This document shows positions 36,505-46,688 of a DNA stretch of 64,000 bases, one piece after another. Source of the stretch: Fuerstiella sp. (lineage in GTDB: Bacteria > Planctomycetota > Planctomycetia > Planctomycetales > Planctomycetaceae); contig JAPYTO010000001.1 in assembly GCA_029941865.1 (NCBI GenBank), positions 1 to 64,000 of the forward strand, written 5' to 3'. Below the pieces are notes generated by a model. It saw only the letters and a list, made by a program, of their open reading frames with translations. It searched no databases and was not told where the DNA came from. The translations under genes were made by a program, and so were the position numbers. Positions within the stretch are counted from its first letter, which is position 1, and every line of letters starts with the position of its first letter.

Positions 36505-37944
36505 ATGACACCACTTCGACTCGTATGCCTTCTGACGGCAATATCACTGTCATCATCCGTTTCCGCAGAAAAGCCACACAACGTGCTGTTTATCGCGATT
36601 GACGATCTGAATGACTGGGTCGGGTGCCTGGGCGGCCACCCGCAGGTCAGGACACCGCACATCGATTCACTGGCGGCACACGGAGTCAACTTCACCAACG
36701 CGCATTGCCAGGCTCCCATCTGCAATTGTTCGCGAGTCAGCATGCTGCTGGGCAAATTGCCGTCGACGACGGGAATGTATTTTCTGGGGCCAAACTTTCG
36801 GCAGGTTGACGGCACAAAAAATGAAGAAACTTTGTTTCAGTATTTCCGTCGCCACGGTTACTACGCGTCAACTCGCGGAAAGATCTTTCACGGCAAAGTC
36901 GATCAGGAATCGTTTGACCACGTCAAACCAACGAAAGGCTGGCGGCGCAACAAGGAAAAGATCAGCTACAAACTGCCGAAGTCAAATCCTCTGTGGGACT
37001 GGGGACAGGTGGATGTTCCCGATGAAGAACAGCGAGACTATCTCACTGCGGAATGGGCCGCCCGCGAGCTGCCAAAGCTGGCCAAACAGGAGAAACCCTT
37101 CTTTCTGGCGGTCGGCTTTCATCTGCCTCACGTGCCGATCTATGCGTCTAAAAAGTGGTTCGACATGTACCCGCTGGACAACGTGCAGTTGCCGCCGGCA
37201 CTTGCCACTGACCGCGATGATCTCAGCGAATACTCACAGCTGCTGACCCTCAACCCAACCGGCCCGCGGCATTCGTGGATGGTCGAGAACAAGGAATGGA
37301 AGCACGCCGTTCAATCCTATCTGGCCACGAACAGCTTTGTCGACAGCCTTGTGGGCATGGTTTTGGACGGGCTGCAGGACAGCGGAGAGGCAGACAACAC
37401 GATCGTCGTTCTCTGGAGCGACCACGGCTTCCATCTTGGCGAAAAACTACGCTGGGCCAAGCGAACTCTGTGGGAGGAAACCACGCGAGTCCCCCTGATC
37501 TTTGCCGGACCGGGCATCACCAGCGGTATCTGTTCGCGACCGGTTGGACTGCTGGACGTTTTCCCCACACTGGCAGAGCTGTGTGAACTGCCGGCAAAGG
37601 AAGATCTGGAAGGACGGTCACTCACCGCGCTGCTGATCGATCCGGCAAAGAAGTGGAACCGCCCTGCCCTGACCACCTTCGGTCCCAACAATCACACGCT
37701 CCGCACGGACAACTGGCGTTACATTCGCTACAGCGACGGCAGTGAAGAATTGTACGATCACCGCACAGACCCCAACGAATGGCGGAATCTGGCTGACGAT
37801 CCGCAGCACGAGAATCTGATCGCCGGACTTCGACGCTGGCTGCCCAACACGAATGTAGATCCACTTCCAGGTAGCCGAGGCTCGGACTCACCGCTCTACG
37901 GCGAAGGCGGCGACGTCCCAATGCACAAACTGATGAAACGTTGA
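36505..37944 (+). CDS. secreted sulfatase, iduronate-2-sulfatase-like, with CNCSR active site
   Basis: The 479-residue product has a signal peptide ([16 protein letters not shown]). The sulfatase core starts with [19 protein letters not shown], with the metal-binding Asp pair. The formylglycine site reads [18 protein letters not shown], where most iduronate-2-sulfatase-like enzymes have C-x-P-S-R; the third residue here is Cys. [20 protein letters not shown] carries the expected distal Asp/His metal ligands. It should hydrolyse sulfate esters of polysaccharides outside the cytoplasm if the Cys can be matured. A second sulfatase follows directly. Confidence 0.92.
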   Translation: MTPLRLVCLLTAISLSSSVSAEKPHNVLFIAIDDLNDWVGCLGGHPQVRTPHIDSLAAHGVNFTNAHCQAPICNCSRVSMLLGKLPSTTGMYFLGPNFRQVDGTKNEETLFQYFRRHGYYASTRGKIFHGKVDQESFDHVKPTKGWRRNKEKISYKLPKSNPLWDWGQVDVPDEEQRDYLTAEWAARELPKLAKQEKPFFLAVGFHLPHVPIYASKKWFDMYPLDNVQLPPALATDRDDLSEYSQLLTLNPTGPRHSWMVENKEWKHAVQSYLATNSFVDSLVGMVLDGLQDSGEADNTIVVLWSDHGFHLGEKLRWAKRTLWEETTRVPLIFAGPGITSGICSRPVGLLDVFPTLAELCELPAKEDLEGRSLTALLIDPAKKWNRPALTTFGPNNHTLRTDNWRYIRYSDGSEELYDHRTDPNEWRNLADDPQHENLIAGLRRWLPNTNVDPLPGSRGSDSPLYGEGGDVPMHKLMKR

Positions 37945-37997
37945 GGCCCCAACACTTCTGCCAAGCCATTCGAATCCCTTTCCAGTCAGAATCCGCC

Positions 37998-39503
37998 ATG
38001 TTCCGTTCTTCACTATTGTGTCTGCTGTTGTTCACATTCCCGGCCATCGCCGCCGCTGGTCCACGGGCCGCAGACCGCCCCAACATCATTTTCCTGATGG
38101 CAGACGATCAGGCCACCTATTCAATGGGCTGCTACGACACTCCGGGGGCGAAGACGCCAAACCTGGACAAGCTGGCCACTGACGGAATGATCTTCGACGC
38201 TCACTACGACACGACCGCCATTTGCATGGCCAGTCGAGCCAATGTGATGACGGGAATGTTTGAATACAAGTCGGGTTGCAATTTTGATCACGGTGCCCTG
38301 CTAACCGATCATTGGGTGCAAACATATCCCATGCTCTTGCGCGAAGCCGGGTATCGAACGGGGTTCGCCGGCAAGTTTGGATTCGAAGTGACGGACACGC
38401 CAGGAAAGAAAGGCGTACTGCCGGAAGGTGACTTTGACCTATGGGGAGGCGGACCTGGCCAGACGTCGTACGACACCAAAAAGAACAAGTCGATGTCGAA
38501 ATACGCTGACGAGTACCCTCATTCGACATTGTCGTACGGAGCGTTTGGACGGGATTTCGTGACCGAATCGGCCGCCGGGGACAAGCCGTTCTGTCTGTCG
38601 ATCAGCTTCAAAGCACCTCATCAGCCAGTACAGCCGGACCCGAAGTTCGATGACGTTTACCGGGACATGACATTCTCAAAGCCCGGCAACTACGGTCGTG
38701 AATTCGGAGAACACTTCAGCGAACAGAGCCGCCAGGGACGTCAGTACGAACGTTTTCACAGTTGGAAATACAGCACCGAATACAACGAGGTCATGGCGAA
38801 GTACTTCCAGCAGATTTACGCAATCGACGTTGCGGTCGGCATGATTCGCGACGCACTTGATGCGGCAGACGTCACGGAAAACACGGTGATCATTTACACG
38901 TCTGACAACGGCTTCATGAATGGCTCGCACGGCTACGGAAGTAAAGTACTACCGTACGAGGAGTCAACACGAGTTCCACTAATCGTGTTGGACCCACGGC
39001 ACCCGAACAGTGGAAAGCAGCTGCGCTGTGGTGCTCTGACCGGTAATGTGGACTTCGCACCAACGATTCTGAAATTGGCGGGCCTGCCCGTGCCCGGCAG
39101 CATGGACGGCGGAGACCTGATGGCACTCTACGACGCCCCCAATGCCACTATTCATGAATCTCTGCCACTGATCAACGTCTGGGGGCCAAAGGAAGTCCAC
39201 AGCTTTGGCGTCGTCACCAAAGACTGGAAATATGTCTATTGGCCGTACGCCGAAGGCGATTTCGAAGCGACCGAAGAACTTTTTGAGCTGGTCAACGATC
39301 GACTGGAATTGGCCAACGCGGTCGGTGACCCTCAACACAAAAGCACGCTGGCCAAAATGCGGTCGACCTACGACCAGGCTGTCGTTCACTGGGCTGACAC
39401 CGCAGTCGACTATCACAACTACAAACCATACGGCACGATCTTTGATCGAAGTGTCGAGTGGTCGGCCAAGGCCGGGCTGATGCGGAGCAAAAAAAAGAAG
39501 TGA
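37998..39503 (+). CDS. secreted sulfatase with CMASR active site
   Basis: I chose ATG 37998 because it gives a clean signal peptide ([20 protein letters not shown]); the track's TTG overlaps the upstream stop. The sulfatase core has [19 protein letters not shown], the formylglycine site [11 protein letters not shown] (Ala replacing Pro, a variant seen in other sulfatases) and [20 protein letters not shown] for the distal metal ligands. The 501-residue length is normal. Its position 53 bp after another sulfatase gene suggests a two-enzyme sulfated-polysaccharide operon. Confidence 0.92.
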   Translation: MFRSSLLCLLLFTFPAIAAAGPRAADRPNIIFLMADDQATYSMGCYDTPGAKTPNLDKLATDGMIFDAHYDTTAICMASRANVMTGMFEYKSGCNFDHGALLTDHWVQTYPMLLREAGYRTGFAGKFGFEVTDTPGKKGVLPEGDFDLWGGGPGQTSYDTKKNKSMSKYADEYPHSTLSYGAFGRDFVTESAAGDKPFCLSISFKAPHQPVQPDPKFDDVYRDMTFSKPGNYGREFGEHFSEQSRQGRQYERFHSWKYSTEYNEVMAKYFQQIYAIDVAVGMIRDALDAADVTENTVIIYTSDNGFMNGSHGYGSKVLPYEESTRVPLIVLDPRHPNSGKQLRCGALTGNVDFAPTILKLAGLPVPGSMDGGDLMALYDAPNATIHESLPLINVWGPKEVHSFGVVTKDWKYVYWPYAEGDFEATEELFELVNDRLELANAVGDPQHKSTLAKMRSTYDQAVVHWADTAVDYHNYKPYGTIFDRSVEWSAKAGLMRSKKKK

Positions 39504-39594
39504 TGTCGCTGGACGCGTTTTCAACGTCCGAGCGATTCACGTTTCGGTGTTTGCGTTCGTAGTTGCAGAACGAAAGTGGCGAGGCCCGAGCTGC

Positions 39595-42504
39595 CTATTG
39601 CTTCGGCGATAGACTACGGATGAATGCGACCAGATCAGCCGCTTCCTGAGCTGTCAGGTCGGTCAGTACACCTTCCGGCATCAGCGACGTTCTGCTCTGC
39701 TGCTGCTCCTCGATGTCCAATTTGCGTACGGTAATCATTTTTCCGTCAGCAGTTCGCAGTGTGACGCTCTCGACGGTTTCTGCCTGCTTCAGTCCGGTCA
39801 GTACTTTGCCGTTACTCGTGACGACAATCCACGTGACATATTTGACGTCCACCTTTTCGGACGGCTTCACGATGTGCTGCAGCAGTTCTGCTCGGCGTGG
39901 ATACTTCTTCGCAACGTCAGTCAATGTCGGCCCGACCGACCGGTCAGCGTGAGTCACATCGTGACAGGCTCTGCATCGTGCGTCGCTCGCAAAGAAAATC
40001 AACTTTCCACGACGAGCATCTCCGTCTCGGGAGAGTACCAGCTGAGGATCAAAGGTGCGGCCCAGAGTCCTTTTGCGTTCGGCTTCGGGAATGAAATGAT
40101 CAAACAAGCCCCGAATATTGCTGTTGGCATTCTTCGCGATGGTAATCGCAGCCGACCGATCTTTAGACGTGAGCTGCCCTGCGTGAAGTCGCGTGATCAG
40201 TGCCAGCGAACCTTCGGTGGAGCGTGCAAGCGTGGCCACGGCCGCATCTCGTTGTGCCTGAACTTTGCTGGCAACAAGAAACGCTAACGCCTTCGCTTCC
40301 GCCGAACGGGCAACCAGCGGCGGAGATGTTTCTGCGGATCTTTCATCGGACAAAGAACGGATCCACTCGGCAATCAATGCAACACCTTTGCTGTCGACCA
40401 CCCGTGAGCCGACATACGGCATTCGCGAATAACCCAGCTTCGCCATGCGATACATCAGGACGGATCGGTACGGGTCGCCAGGGGTGACGATCTTCGCGTT
40501 CTGCATGCCAAACGTGCCGATGCCGGTGCCCTTATTCGTATTGAGTCCTTCAAATGACAGCTCACGATTCAGATAGAAGGAAACAATTGCGTTACCCTTT
40601 TTGTGGTGGCAAATGCCGCAATTTGCGTGCAGGTACGAACGAGCTCGATGGTTCAGGTCCTGCTGCTCGTCGTGCGGATCCACCAGTACAGCAGCTTTAT
40701 CGACTGCACCGGGCGTTTTCAGGATGCCGGCCCGTTGCAGAGCAAGGTGATGTGTTGTCGCGTTCCCGCCACTTCCCATCTTCTTCTGCAGCTGGTTCGG
40801 CCTGAAGCCAAGAACGAACTTTGATCCCGCGTTGTGGCAGAGTCGGCATTCGTTGGTGGCGCTGGCGCGCCATGTTCGATTAGAGCCCGACGCAGCCCCA
40901 CCGTCATCCGGCCAGCTGACAGACTTGTTGGCGCCGATGGATGTCACCAACTGTGCATCCGTGCCATCGTCGCGCCAAAGATAACTGTAGGGATTCCAGA
41001 CGCCGTTGTCGTAGTGCAACACCTGGGTTTCGAGCGGCGTTGGTGGCATTGAGGGAATGACCAGGTGCTTGACCAGCACCGTTCCGTCGGGGTATGCGGG
41101 ATTGCGGCTGTCGACGTCGCCGCCGATCGATTCGAGGCCGGGCACAGCCACCCAACGTTTCGCCACGGCGCCGTCCTGCCAGCGGGGAACAACCACGTCG
41201 TAGTTCACAACTCCGGCGGCAGGCTTCAGCTCTCTGACGGATTCGAACAGCCCGGTCTCGCTTAGCAATCTCGGAAACTGAGCAGACAAATCTTCGACGT
41301 CGTTGGGCAACAGTTCATAGATGCCCCCCGTGTAGTCGTAATCCAACACGAAAAGTTCTCCGTCGCTGCCTTGAGTGAAATCCACGATGCGAAGATCGGT
41401 GTCTACAATATCGCGGTAAACATAGTCGTCACCGTCCGGCTTCAGGCCCCAGATCGTTCCGGTAATGTAGTCGCCATAAACGAAGAAACCGCTCAGGCCA
41501 CTAAGTTTTCCGCCGCGATAAACCGGGCCGCCGATGACCGAGTTGGCTTCCGAATGATGATGATCTCGCGCGGGCGGAACGATAGGCGTGGGGCCGACTT
41601 TGACTTCTGTGCGAAGATGAGCACGTCCCTCCATCACGGGCCAGCCACAGTTTTGACCGTTCTTCACGTGGTGCACCATCTCCCACGTTTCCCAGCCGTT
41701 GTCGGCCACCAACACTTCGCCCGTCTGTGAATCGATACCAAACTTCCAGGGATTGCGAAGACCGTAGGCGAAAATCTCAGCACGGGCGTCGTCGCTTTCG
41801 ACAAACGGGTTGTCGGCGGGAATCGCGTAATTCAAATCTCCCGCGTTTCGATCGACGTCGATTCGCAGAATTGCTCCCAGTAGATCGGTGACGTCCTGGC
41901 CAGTGGTACGCCCGTCCGGAGGATTCGGCCCGGAACCATCGCCGGTGGAAATATACATCAGTCCGTCTGGTCCAAAGCGAAGACATCCCCCGTTGTGTCC
42001 GCCCGATGGCCATTTGATAAGGACCTGTTCGCTGTCTCCGTTCAGCACCAGTCGGCCAGCGGTGTTTCTGGTGGTGGAGTATCGTGACACGCGCGTATGA
42101 CGCCCGCCTTCCGGATGCACGAGACAAACATACAGGTAACCGTTGTCCGCAAAATCGGGGTGCAATGCTGCGCTGAACAGGTTGACACCGCCACCTGCCA
42201 GCCCGGCAAGTTCTGCAACTCGGTGTTTGTCTGCCGAGTCACTTGATTTCGGGATGGTCAGAATGATGCCGTTCATCTGTGTGACCAGCATCTCGCCGCT
42301 CAAGGGTATCTCCTGAATGCTGGTCGGATGATCAAAACTGTGCCTGGCAAAGACACGGCTGGTCCTGTATTCCGATGGCGGCGTTGGCGTACCCTTCAGT
42401 CGGGAGGTGGTCCACGGCTTTCGCGGCTGGGCCTTCGCGTCAGACCCCGCGGCCACTGTCAGAACGATCAGCAAAGTTGTCAGAAAGAAATCGAGACGTA
42501 TCAT
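39595..42504 (-). CDS. glucose/sorbosone dehydrogenase-like protein fused to cytochrome domains
   Basis: I chose ATG 42504 (MIRLDFFLTTLLIVLTVAAG, a signal peptide) over the track's GTG. Domain order is a PQQ-type glucose/sorbosone dehydrogenase beta-propeller at about 50-410 (GEMLVTQMNGIILTIPKS, SGGHNGGCLRFGPDGLMYIS, EIFAYGLRNPWKFGIDSQTG). A middle region holds two heme-type motifs (CRLCH and CGICH). The C-terminus is a Pirellula/Verrucomicrobium-type heme-binding domain with CRACHDVTHADRSVGPTL. The fusion would oxidise a sugar and pass electrons to its own hemes outside the cytoplasm. At 969 residues it is long because of the cytochrome parts. Confidence 0.88.
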   Translation of the reverse strand: MIRLDFFLTTLLIVLTVAAGSDAKAQPRKPWTTSRLKGTPTPPSEYRTSRVFARHSFDHPTSIQEIPLSGEMLVTQMNGIILTIPKSSDSADKHRVAELAGLAGGGVNLFSAALHPDFADNGYLYVCLVHPEGGRHTRVSRYSTTRNTAGRLVLNGDSEQVLIKWPSGGHNGGCLRFGPDGLMYISTGDGSGPNPPDGRTTGQDVTDLLGAILRIDVDRNAGDLNYAIPADNPFVESDDARAEIFAYGLRNPWKFGIDSQTGEVLVADNGWETWEMVHHVKNGQNCGWPVMEGRAHLRTEVKVGPTPIVPPARDHHHSEANSVIGGPVYRGGKLSGLSGFFVYGDYITGTIWGLKPDGDDYVYRDIVDTDLRIVDFTQGSDGELFVLDYDYTGGIYELLPNDVEDLSAQFPRLLSETGLFESVRELKPAAGVVNYDVVVPRWQDGAVAKRWVAVPGLESIGGDVDSRNPAYPDGTVLVKHLVIPSMPPTPLETQVLHYDNGVWNPYSYLWRDDGTDAQLVTSIGANKSVSWPDDGGAASGSNRTWRASATNECRLCHNAGSKFVLGFRPNQLQKKMGSGGNATTHHLALQRAGILKTPGAVDKAAVLVDPHDEQQDLNHRARSYLHANCGICHHKKGNAIVSFYLNRELSFEGLNTNKGTGIGTFGMQNAKIVTPGDPYRSVLMYRMAKLGYSRMPYVGSRVVDSKGVALIAEWIRSLSDERSAETSPPLVARSAEAKALAFLVASKVQAQRDAAVATLARSTEGSLALITRLHAGQLTSKDRSAAITIAKNANSNIRGLFDHFIPEAERKRTLGRTFDPQLVLSRDGDARRGKLIFFASDARCRACHDVTHADRSVGPTLTDVAKKYPRRAELLQHIVKPSEKVDVKYVTWIVVTSNGKVLTGLKQAETVESVTLRTADGKMITVRKLDIEEQQQSRTSLMPEGVLTDLTAQEAADLVAFIRSLSPKQ

Positions 42505-43061
42505 GACTGTGCAATTCACTGTGGAAGTCAGAACCCGGACGCCAACGTCAGCATTGCACGATCTAAGCCAGGATAATTCAAGCGACGTGCTAATTCTCGG
42601 CAGTAGACGACCAGAACTGCTGGTGAGTACTCATGAGGCTTTGCCGTTTTTTTGATACAAGCACGCAGCGCAAGCAAGAGTGTTTCACGGGTGTACAAGA
42701 CCCACTCGCTGGCGCTTCGAGCTAGTATTGCGCCCCTTCCTCATGCCACAGGTTCTGCTGGTGGTTCTGATTGTCTGTGATTCACGACGGGGTGTCGTAC
42801 TTCAATCAGACTTGCGTGTCCGGAGTGACTCCGTCACCGCCGCCAGTTCATCCGCACCAGATCCCGGTCCGCTTAGAGGCAGTGGCGAAAACACTTTCCT
42901 GACTGAGAAAATGTTGCTCCGGGGACCGCGAGTGTACACACCCATGAGAAATGTGCGTTAGACTCCGTATGGCCTGGCTGTAACGGCGGGCGCTCTGCAG
43001 GTCGCGCCGAAATCGGCTCGCAGATCCCGACACGTGTCATGAACACGCTCTGTCTGATGAG
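42505..43061. other. 557-bp divergent intergenic stretch, no gene supported
   Basis: It lies between the divergently transcribed dehydrogenase-cytochrome and DTW genes and must hold both promoters. The ORFs in the track (for example 42680..42961) have no recognisable domain. I see no RNA gene or strong hairpin. Confidence 0.5.
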
Positions 43062-44306
43062 ATGTTCGAAGTTGGAAAAGACTCCTCTATCAATTCTCTA
43101 TACGCCGTGAATTCTTCAACATCACCGATATCGCACTCTGCCGAAAATGCGGACCCTGACGTGCCCGAGCATCGCGAACGCTGTTACGTTTGTTACCGAC
43201 CCAGGACAGCCTGTTTTTGCGACGTGATCCCATCGATCAATAATCGCACGCACATCCTGATTCTGCAGCATGTCAAAGAACGATTCCACGCCTTCAACAC
43301 GGCTCGGATCGTGAAGCAGGCGCTACAGAACAGCGAACTGCGTGTTAACCAGACAGCAAACCTGGCCGCTGCCACGCTGCCACTTCATGAATCGACCGGC
43401 GTACTGTATCCCGGACCGGACGCGAAATTGTTGTCGGACCTTTCGGTCGACGACAGGCCCACTCAACTGATCATTCTGGACGGCACCTGGCACCATGCCA
43501 AAACATTGATGCGAGACATCCCTGCCCTGCACCGGCTGCCTCGTTATTGCCTCGATCCCATTGCGCCCAGCACTTATCGGATTCGCAAAGAACCCACCGA
43601 GTCTGCCTTGTCGACCCTCGAAGCGACCGTGGATGCATTGCGAGTTCTGGAGCCAGAGACCGAGGGGATCGGGCAACTGCTGGGAGCCTTTGAACGGATG
43701 ATTGACGATCAGGTCAAACACCCCAGGCAGATCGGACGACTGCGCCGAGCGACAGGACCACCGCGCCCGACCGTCAATATTCCGTCCGCGCTGATCCACG
43801 ACATTGACAACGTTGTCGTGGCGTACGGTGAAGCTTCTTTCGGGGCAAAAGGGAAACATCGGGCAGATCAATCCCCGGTGTATTGGGTCGCTCAGCGGTT
43901 GGGTACGGGCGAATCATTTGAATGTGCGATTAAGCCGGTGGAACCCTTTGGCATCGGTTTCCTGCAATATCTTCGGCTGAACGAAAAAGACTTTCAGCAG
44001 GCATTGTCTGTCGACGCCTTTCGCCACGCGTGGCAGGACTTCATCAAGCCCACAGACACGCTTTGTGTTTATAATGAAAGCACGGGACGACTGCTTGGTC
44101 ATGTTGGCGCAAGTCCAGTCCCGTCGGTAACGCTAAAGTCGGTCAATGTGCATCCGGGCAGTCGAAAGCTGCACAATGTGATCTCGTCACTCAATCTGAA
44201 ACCGCCGACGGTCCCTCAAAAAGGCCGCGCCGGTGCGCGTCTGGCGAACGCGATTGCATTTGCCCGGTATCTGCACCAGCATTCCCTGGCAGCGAGCTCG
44301 CGGTAG
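43062..44306 (+). CDS. DTW-domain tRNA-uridine aminocarboxypropyltransferase-like protein with extra C-terminal domain
   Basis: The N-terminal half (about 40-230) is a DTW domain. It has a Cys cluster, CYVCYRPRTACFCDV, the segment THILILQHVKERFHAFNTAR and the name-giving DGTW in LIILDGTWHHAKTLMRD. SAPSTYRIRKEP-type residues are seen as APSTYRIRKEPTESALST. The family transfers an aminocarboxypropyl group from S-adenosylmethionine to tRNA uridine. A further 180 residues follow (DNVVVAYGEASFGAKGKHRA ... GRAGARLANAIAFARYLHQH). They are absent from short family members and could be a nucleic-acid-binding or RNase H-like fold; this is unproven. Confidence 0.85.
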   Translation: MFEVGKDSSINSLYAVNSSTSPISHSAENADPDVPEHRERCYVCYRPRTACFCDVIPSINNRTHILILQHVKERFHAFNTARIVKQALQNSELRVNQTANLAAATLPLHESTGVLYPGPDAKLLSDLSVDDRPTQLIILDGTWHHAKTLMRDIPALHRLPRYCLDPIAPSTYRIRKEPTESALSTLEATVDALRVLEPETEGIGQLLGAFERMIDDQVKHPRQIGRLRRATGPPRPTVNIPSALIHDIDNVVVAYGEASFGAKGKHRADQSPVYWVAQRLGTGESFECAIKPVEPFGIGFLQYLRLNEKDFQQALSVDAFRHAWQDFIKPTDTLCVYNESTGRLLGHVGASPVPSVTLKSVNVHPGSRKLHNVISSLNLKPPTVPQKGRAGARLANAIAFARYLHQHSLAASSR

Positions 44307-44365
44307 TCAGTTTTTTCCGACCAGAACGCGTTCTCCGCATGCACATCCGAACGGATTCCACATTA

Positions 44366-44467
44366 GAGAAATTTACTTTTTGTCGTGAACGATGCTGGCT
44401 CGCGGGAGTAACGAAACTGCTGTTAAAAAGCGTTCTTCGCGGCCACAAGTCAGCGTGAAACGCTGTA
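44366..44467 (+). repeat. dispersed 5'-leader element, copy C
   Basis: The segment runs from GAGAAATTTACTTTTTGTCG through CTGGCTCGCGGGAGTAACG and CTTCGCGGCCACAAGTCAGC to the hairpin CAGCGT-GAA-ACGCTG. The closing pair of the stem is T-A here and A-T in copies A and B, a compensatory change. It lies 53 bp upstream of the SGNH/hydrolase start in the same orientation. Confidence 0.65.
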
Positions 44468-44519
44468 GAATGGATTCTGTTGAAACGCTGCTGCAGTAAA
44501 TCCTTCCTCCGCTTCCACG

Positions 44520-46688
44520 ATGGCCACTATGAAACGCTCAGTCTCCTGCCCTGCCCTGTTAGTTCTTTCCCTTGCCCTGCACACGGCTGCGGCTGAAGAT
44601 TCCTTTCCGCTGAAGGCGAAGCGGATCCTGTTACTCGGTGATTCGATTACCAACTCCGGCTATTACGTCGCGGACATCGAAACACAGTTGCGTATCCAGG
44701 GCGTCAATCCGATGCCGGAGATCGTCAACATCGGGCTACCGAGCGAAACCTGTAGCGGGCTGTCTGAACCGGATCATCCGTTTCCTCGACCGGACGTACA
44801 CGAACGTCTGGATCGGGCATTGGCAAAAGTTAAGCCGGATGTTGTTGTTGCCTGCTACGGAATGAATGACGGAATCTACTATCCGTTCAGTGCAGACCGC
44901 TTCAAAGCCTATCAGGCCGGAATCAATAAGCTTGTCGACAAGGTGCACGCCGCTGGTGCAAAGATCGTGCTGGTGACGCCGCCTCCGTTCGATCCGACAC
45001 CGCTGCAGAACAAGGAAGGTAAATTGCTGCCCGCCGGATCCGAGAAGTTTGCGTGGTTTGCCATCTATGAAAACTACGACAAGGTATTGCAGCGCTACGG
45101 CAAATGGATTCTGGAACAAGGGGACAAGGCAGAGATGGTCATCGACGTACACGCGCCGGTGACAGAGTTTCTGGCTGAGCAGCGCAGGACAAATCCGAAG
45201 TTTCATGTGGCGGCGGACGGTGTTCATATGAATGAGGCAGGCCATCACATCATGGCGGCAGCGATCCTGAAGGCCTGGGGCGTGGCATCGTGGGAGGAAC
45301 CTGCGGCCGAACTGCAGCAATTGATGAAGCAGAAAGAGAAGGTACTGCACGATTCCTGGTTGTCCTACGTCGGCCACAAGCGGCCGGGAGTGAAAGACGG
45401 ACTGCCGCTGAACGAAGCGACGGCTAAGGCGAATGAGCTGAACACAAAGATTGAGCCGCTGATTAAGGCAGCGCGCCAGCCAACCACTTCGAAGCGACCG
45501 GCAACCGGAGGCACGGTGCACCAGATTCATTACCCTGCCAGTGTGCACGATGGTGAACTGCGGCTGTACGTCGACTACTACCTCTGGATTCCAACCGGTG
45601 TGGACAAACTTCGGGGCATCATCGTACATCAGCACGGTTGCGGCCCGGGAGCATCGATCGGCGGCCAAACCGCCGCCGACGATCTGCACTGGCAGGCCCT
45701 GGCGAAGAATCAAAGTTGCGGGCTGATGGGTTCGTCGTATGAACCTCGCAAGGGGGTCAACTGTCGACTGTGGTGTGATGCTCGCGATGGTTCCGAGCAG
45801 CGTTTTCTGCAGGCGATTGACCATTTTTCGATGGCGACCGGGCGGCAGGAATTGAAGACGGCGCCATGGTGTCTGTGGGGACATTCGGGAGGTGCGTTCT
45901 GGGCATCGCTGATGCAGACGATGCATCCGGACCGCATCGTTGCCATCTGGCTGCAGTCCGGAACGGCCTTTGGATACTGGAAGAATGGTCAGATCGAAAC
46001 GCCGGACATTCCTGCAGCAGCGTTCGGTGTTCCTGTCATGGGCAATCCCGGACTGAAGGAGAAAGACCACGAACGCTTCCGCGTCGCGTACGACGGTACG
46101 AATGCCATGCGAAATGAGTATCTTTCCGCGGGCGCAGCATTCTTCGAATTCGCCCCCGACCCCAGGACGGCACATGAATGTGGTGATTCACGTTATCTGT
46201 CCATTCCGTTCTTCGATTTCTGGCTGACTCACCGGCTGGCTGACGATGGCTCGTGCAAGCTGAAGCCTGTCGACGACGCAGTGCTGGCGGCATGGAAACG
46301 GGATGTCGCTCCTCAGCTGGACGAATTCATCAGGACCGGTGCCGTCAACGACACAACTCCTCCGGATGCGCCCGGAAAGGTCACAGCCAGACGTCTTGAG
46401 AACGGCAGCGTGCAACTCACGTGGACAGCCGAGGCCGACTTCGAAAGCGGGATTCGCAGCTTTTCAATCGAACGCGAAGGACGGCGGGTTGCTCAGATTC
46501 CGGAGAATCCCGTCGGCCGCTTCGGGCGGGCCCTGTTTCAGTCAATGTCTTACCACGACACGCCCGAGCAGCCGTTGCTGAAAATGGAGTATGTCGACAG
46601 GGACGCTCCGTCCGATCGGCTGCCGAAGTACGGTGTACGTACAATTAACAGCGTTGAATTGATTTCGGATGCAACTGTTTCCAAATAG
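44520..46688 (+). CDS. secreted two-domain hydrolase: SGNH domain plus alpha/beta hydrolase
   Basis: The 722-residue product has a signal peptide (CPALLVLSLALHTAAA). The SGNH domain (about 35-275) shows ILLLGDSITNSGYY (Ser block), VVVACYGMNDGIYYPF (Asn block) and DGVHMNEAGHHIMA (DxxH block). A second, alpha/beta hydrolase-type domain follows (about 320-600), with an oxyanion segment IIVHQHGCGPG and a nucleophile elbow WGHSGGAFWA. A fibronectin-III-like end (TTPPDAPGKVTARRLENGSV) closes it. Both domains suggest ester cleavage, perhaps deacetylation of polysaccharides. It overlaps the PSD1 gene by 20 bp, which places it in that operon. Confidence 0.85.
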   Translation: MATMKRSVSCPALLVLSLALHTAAAEDSFPLKAKRILLLGDSITNSGYYVADIETQLRIQGVNPMPEIVNIGLPSETCSGLSEPDHPFPRPDVHERLDRALAKVKPDVVVACYGMNDGIYYPFSADRFKAYQAGINKLVDKVHAAGAKIVLVTPPPFDPTPLQNKEGKLLPAGSEKFAWFAIYENYDKVLQRYGKWILEQGDKAEMVIDVHAPVTEFLAEQRRTNPKFHVAADGVHMNEAGHHIMAAAILKAWGVASWEEPAAELQQLMKQKEKVLHDSWLSYVGHKRPGVKDGLPLNEATAKANELNTKIEPLIKAARQPTTSKRPATGGTVHQIHYPASVHDGELRLYVDYYLWIPTGVDKLRGIIVHQHGCGPGASIGGQTAADDLHWQALAKNQSCGLMGSSYEPRKGVNCRLWCDARDGSEQRFLQAIDHFSMATGRQELKTAPWCLWGHSGGAFWASLMQTMHPDRIVAIWLQSGTAFGYWKNGQIETPDIPAAAFGVPVMGNPGLKEKDHERFRVAYDGTNAMRNEYLSAGAAFFEFAPDPRTAHECGDSRYLSIPFFDFWLTHRLADDGSCKLKPVDDAVLAAWKRDVAPQLDEFIRTGAVNDTTPPDAPGKVTARRLENGSVQLTWTAEADFESGIRSFSIEREGRRVAQIPENPVGRFGRALFQSMSYHDTPEQPLLKMEYVDRDAPSDRLPKYGVRTINSVELISDATVSK

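Noticed and set aside
42680-42961. 93-codon ORF in the divergent intergenic stretch
   Set aside because: No domain, no ribosome site, low-quality composition.
44736-46175. 479-codon minus-strand ORF
   Set aside because: Antisense to the two-domain hydrolase, whose SGNH and GHSGG motifs read correctly on the plus strand.
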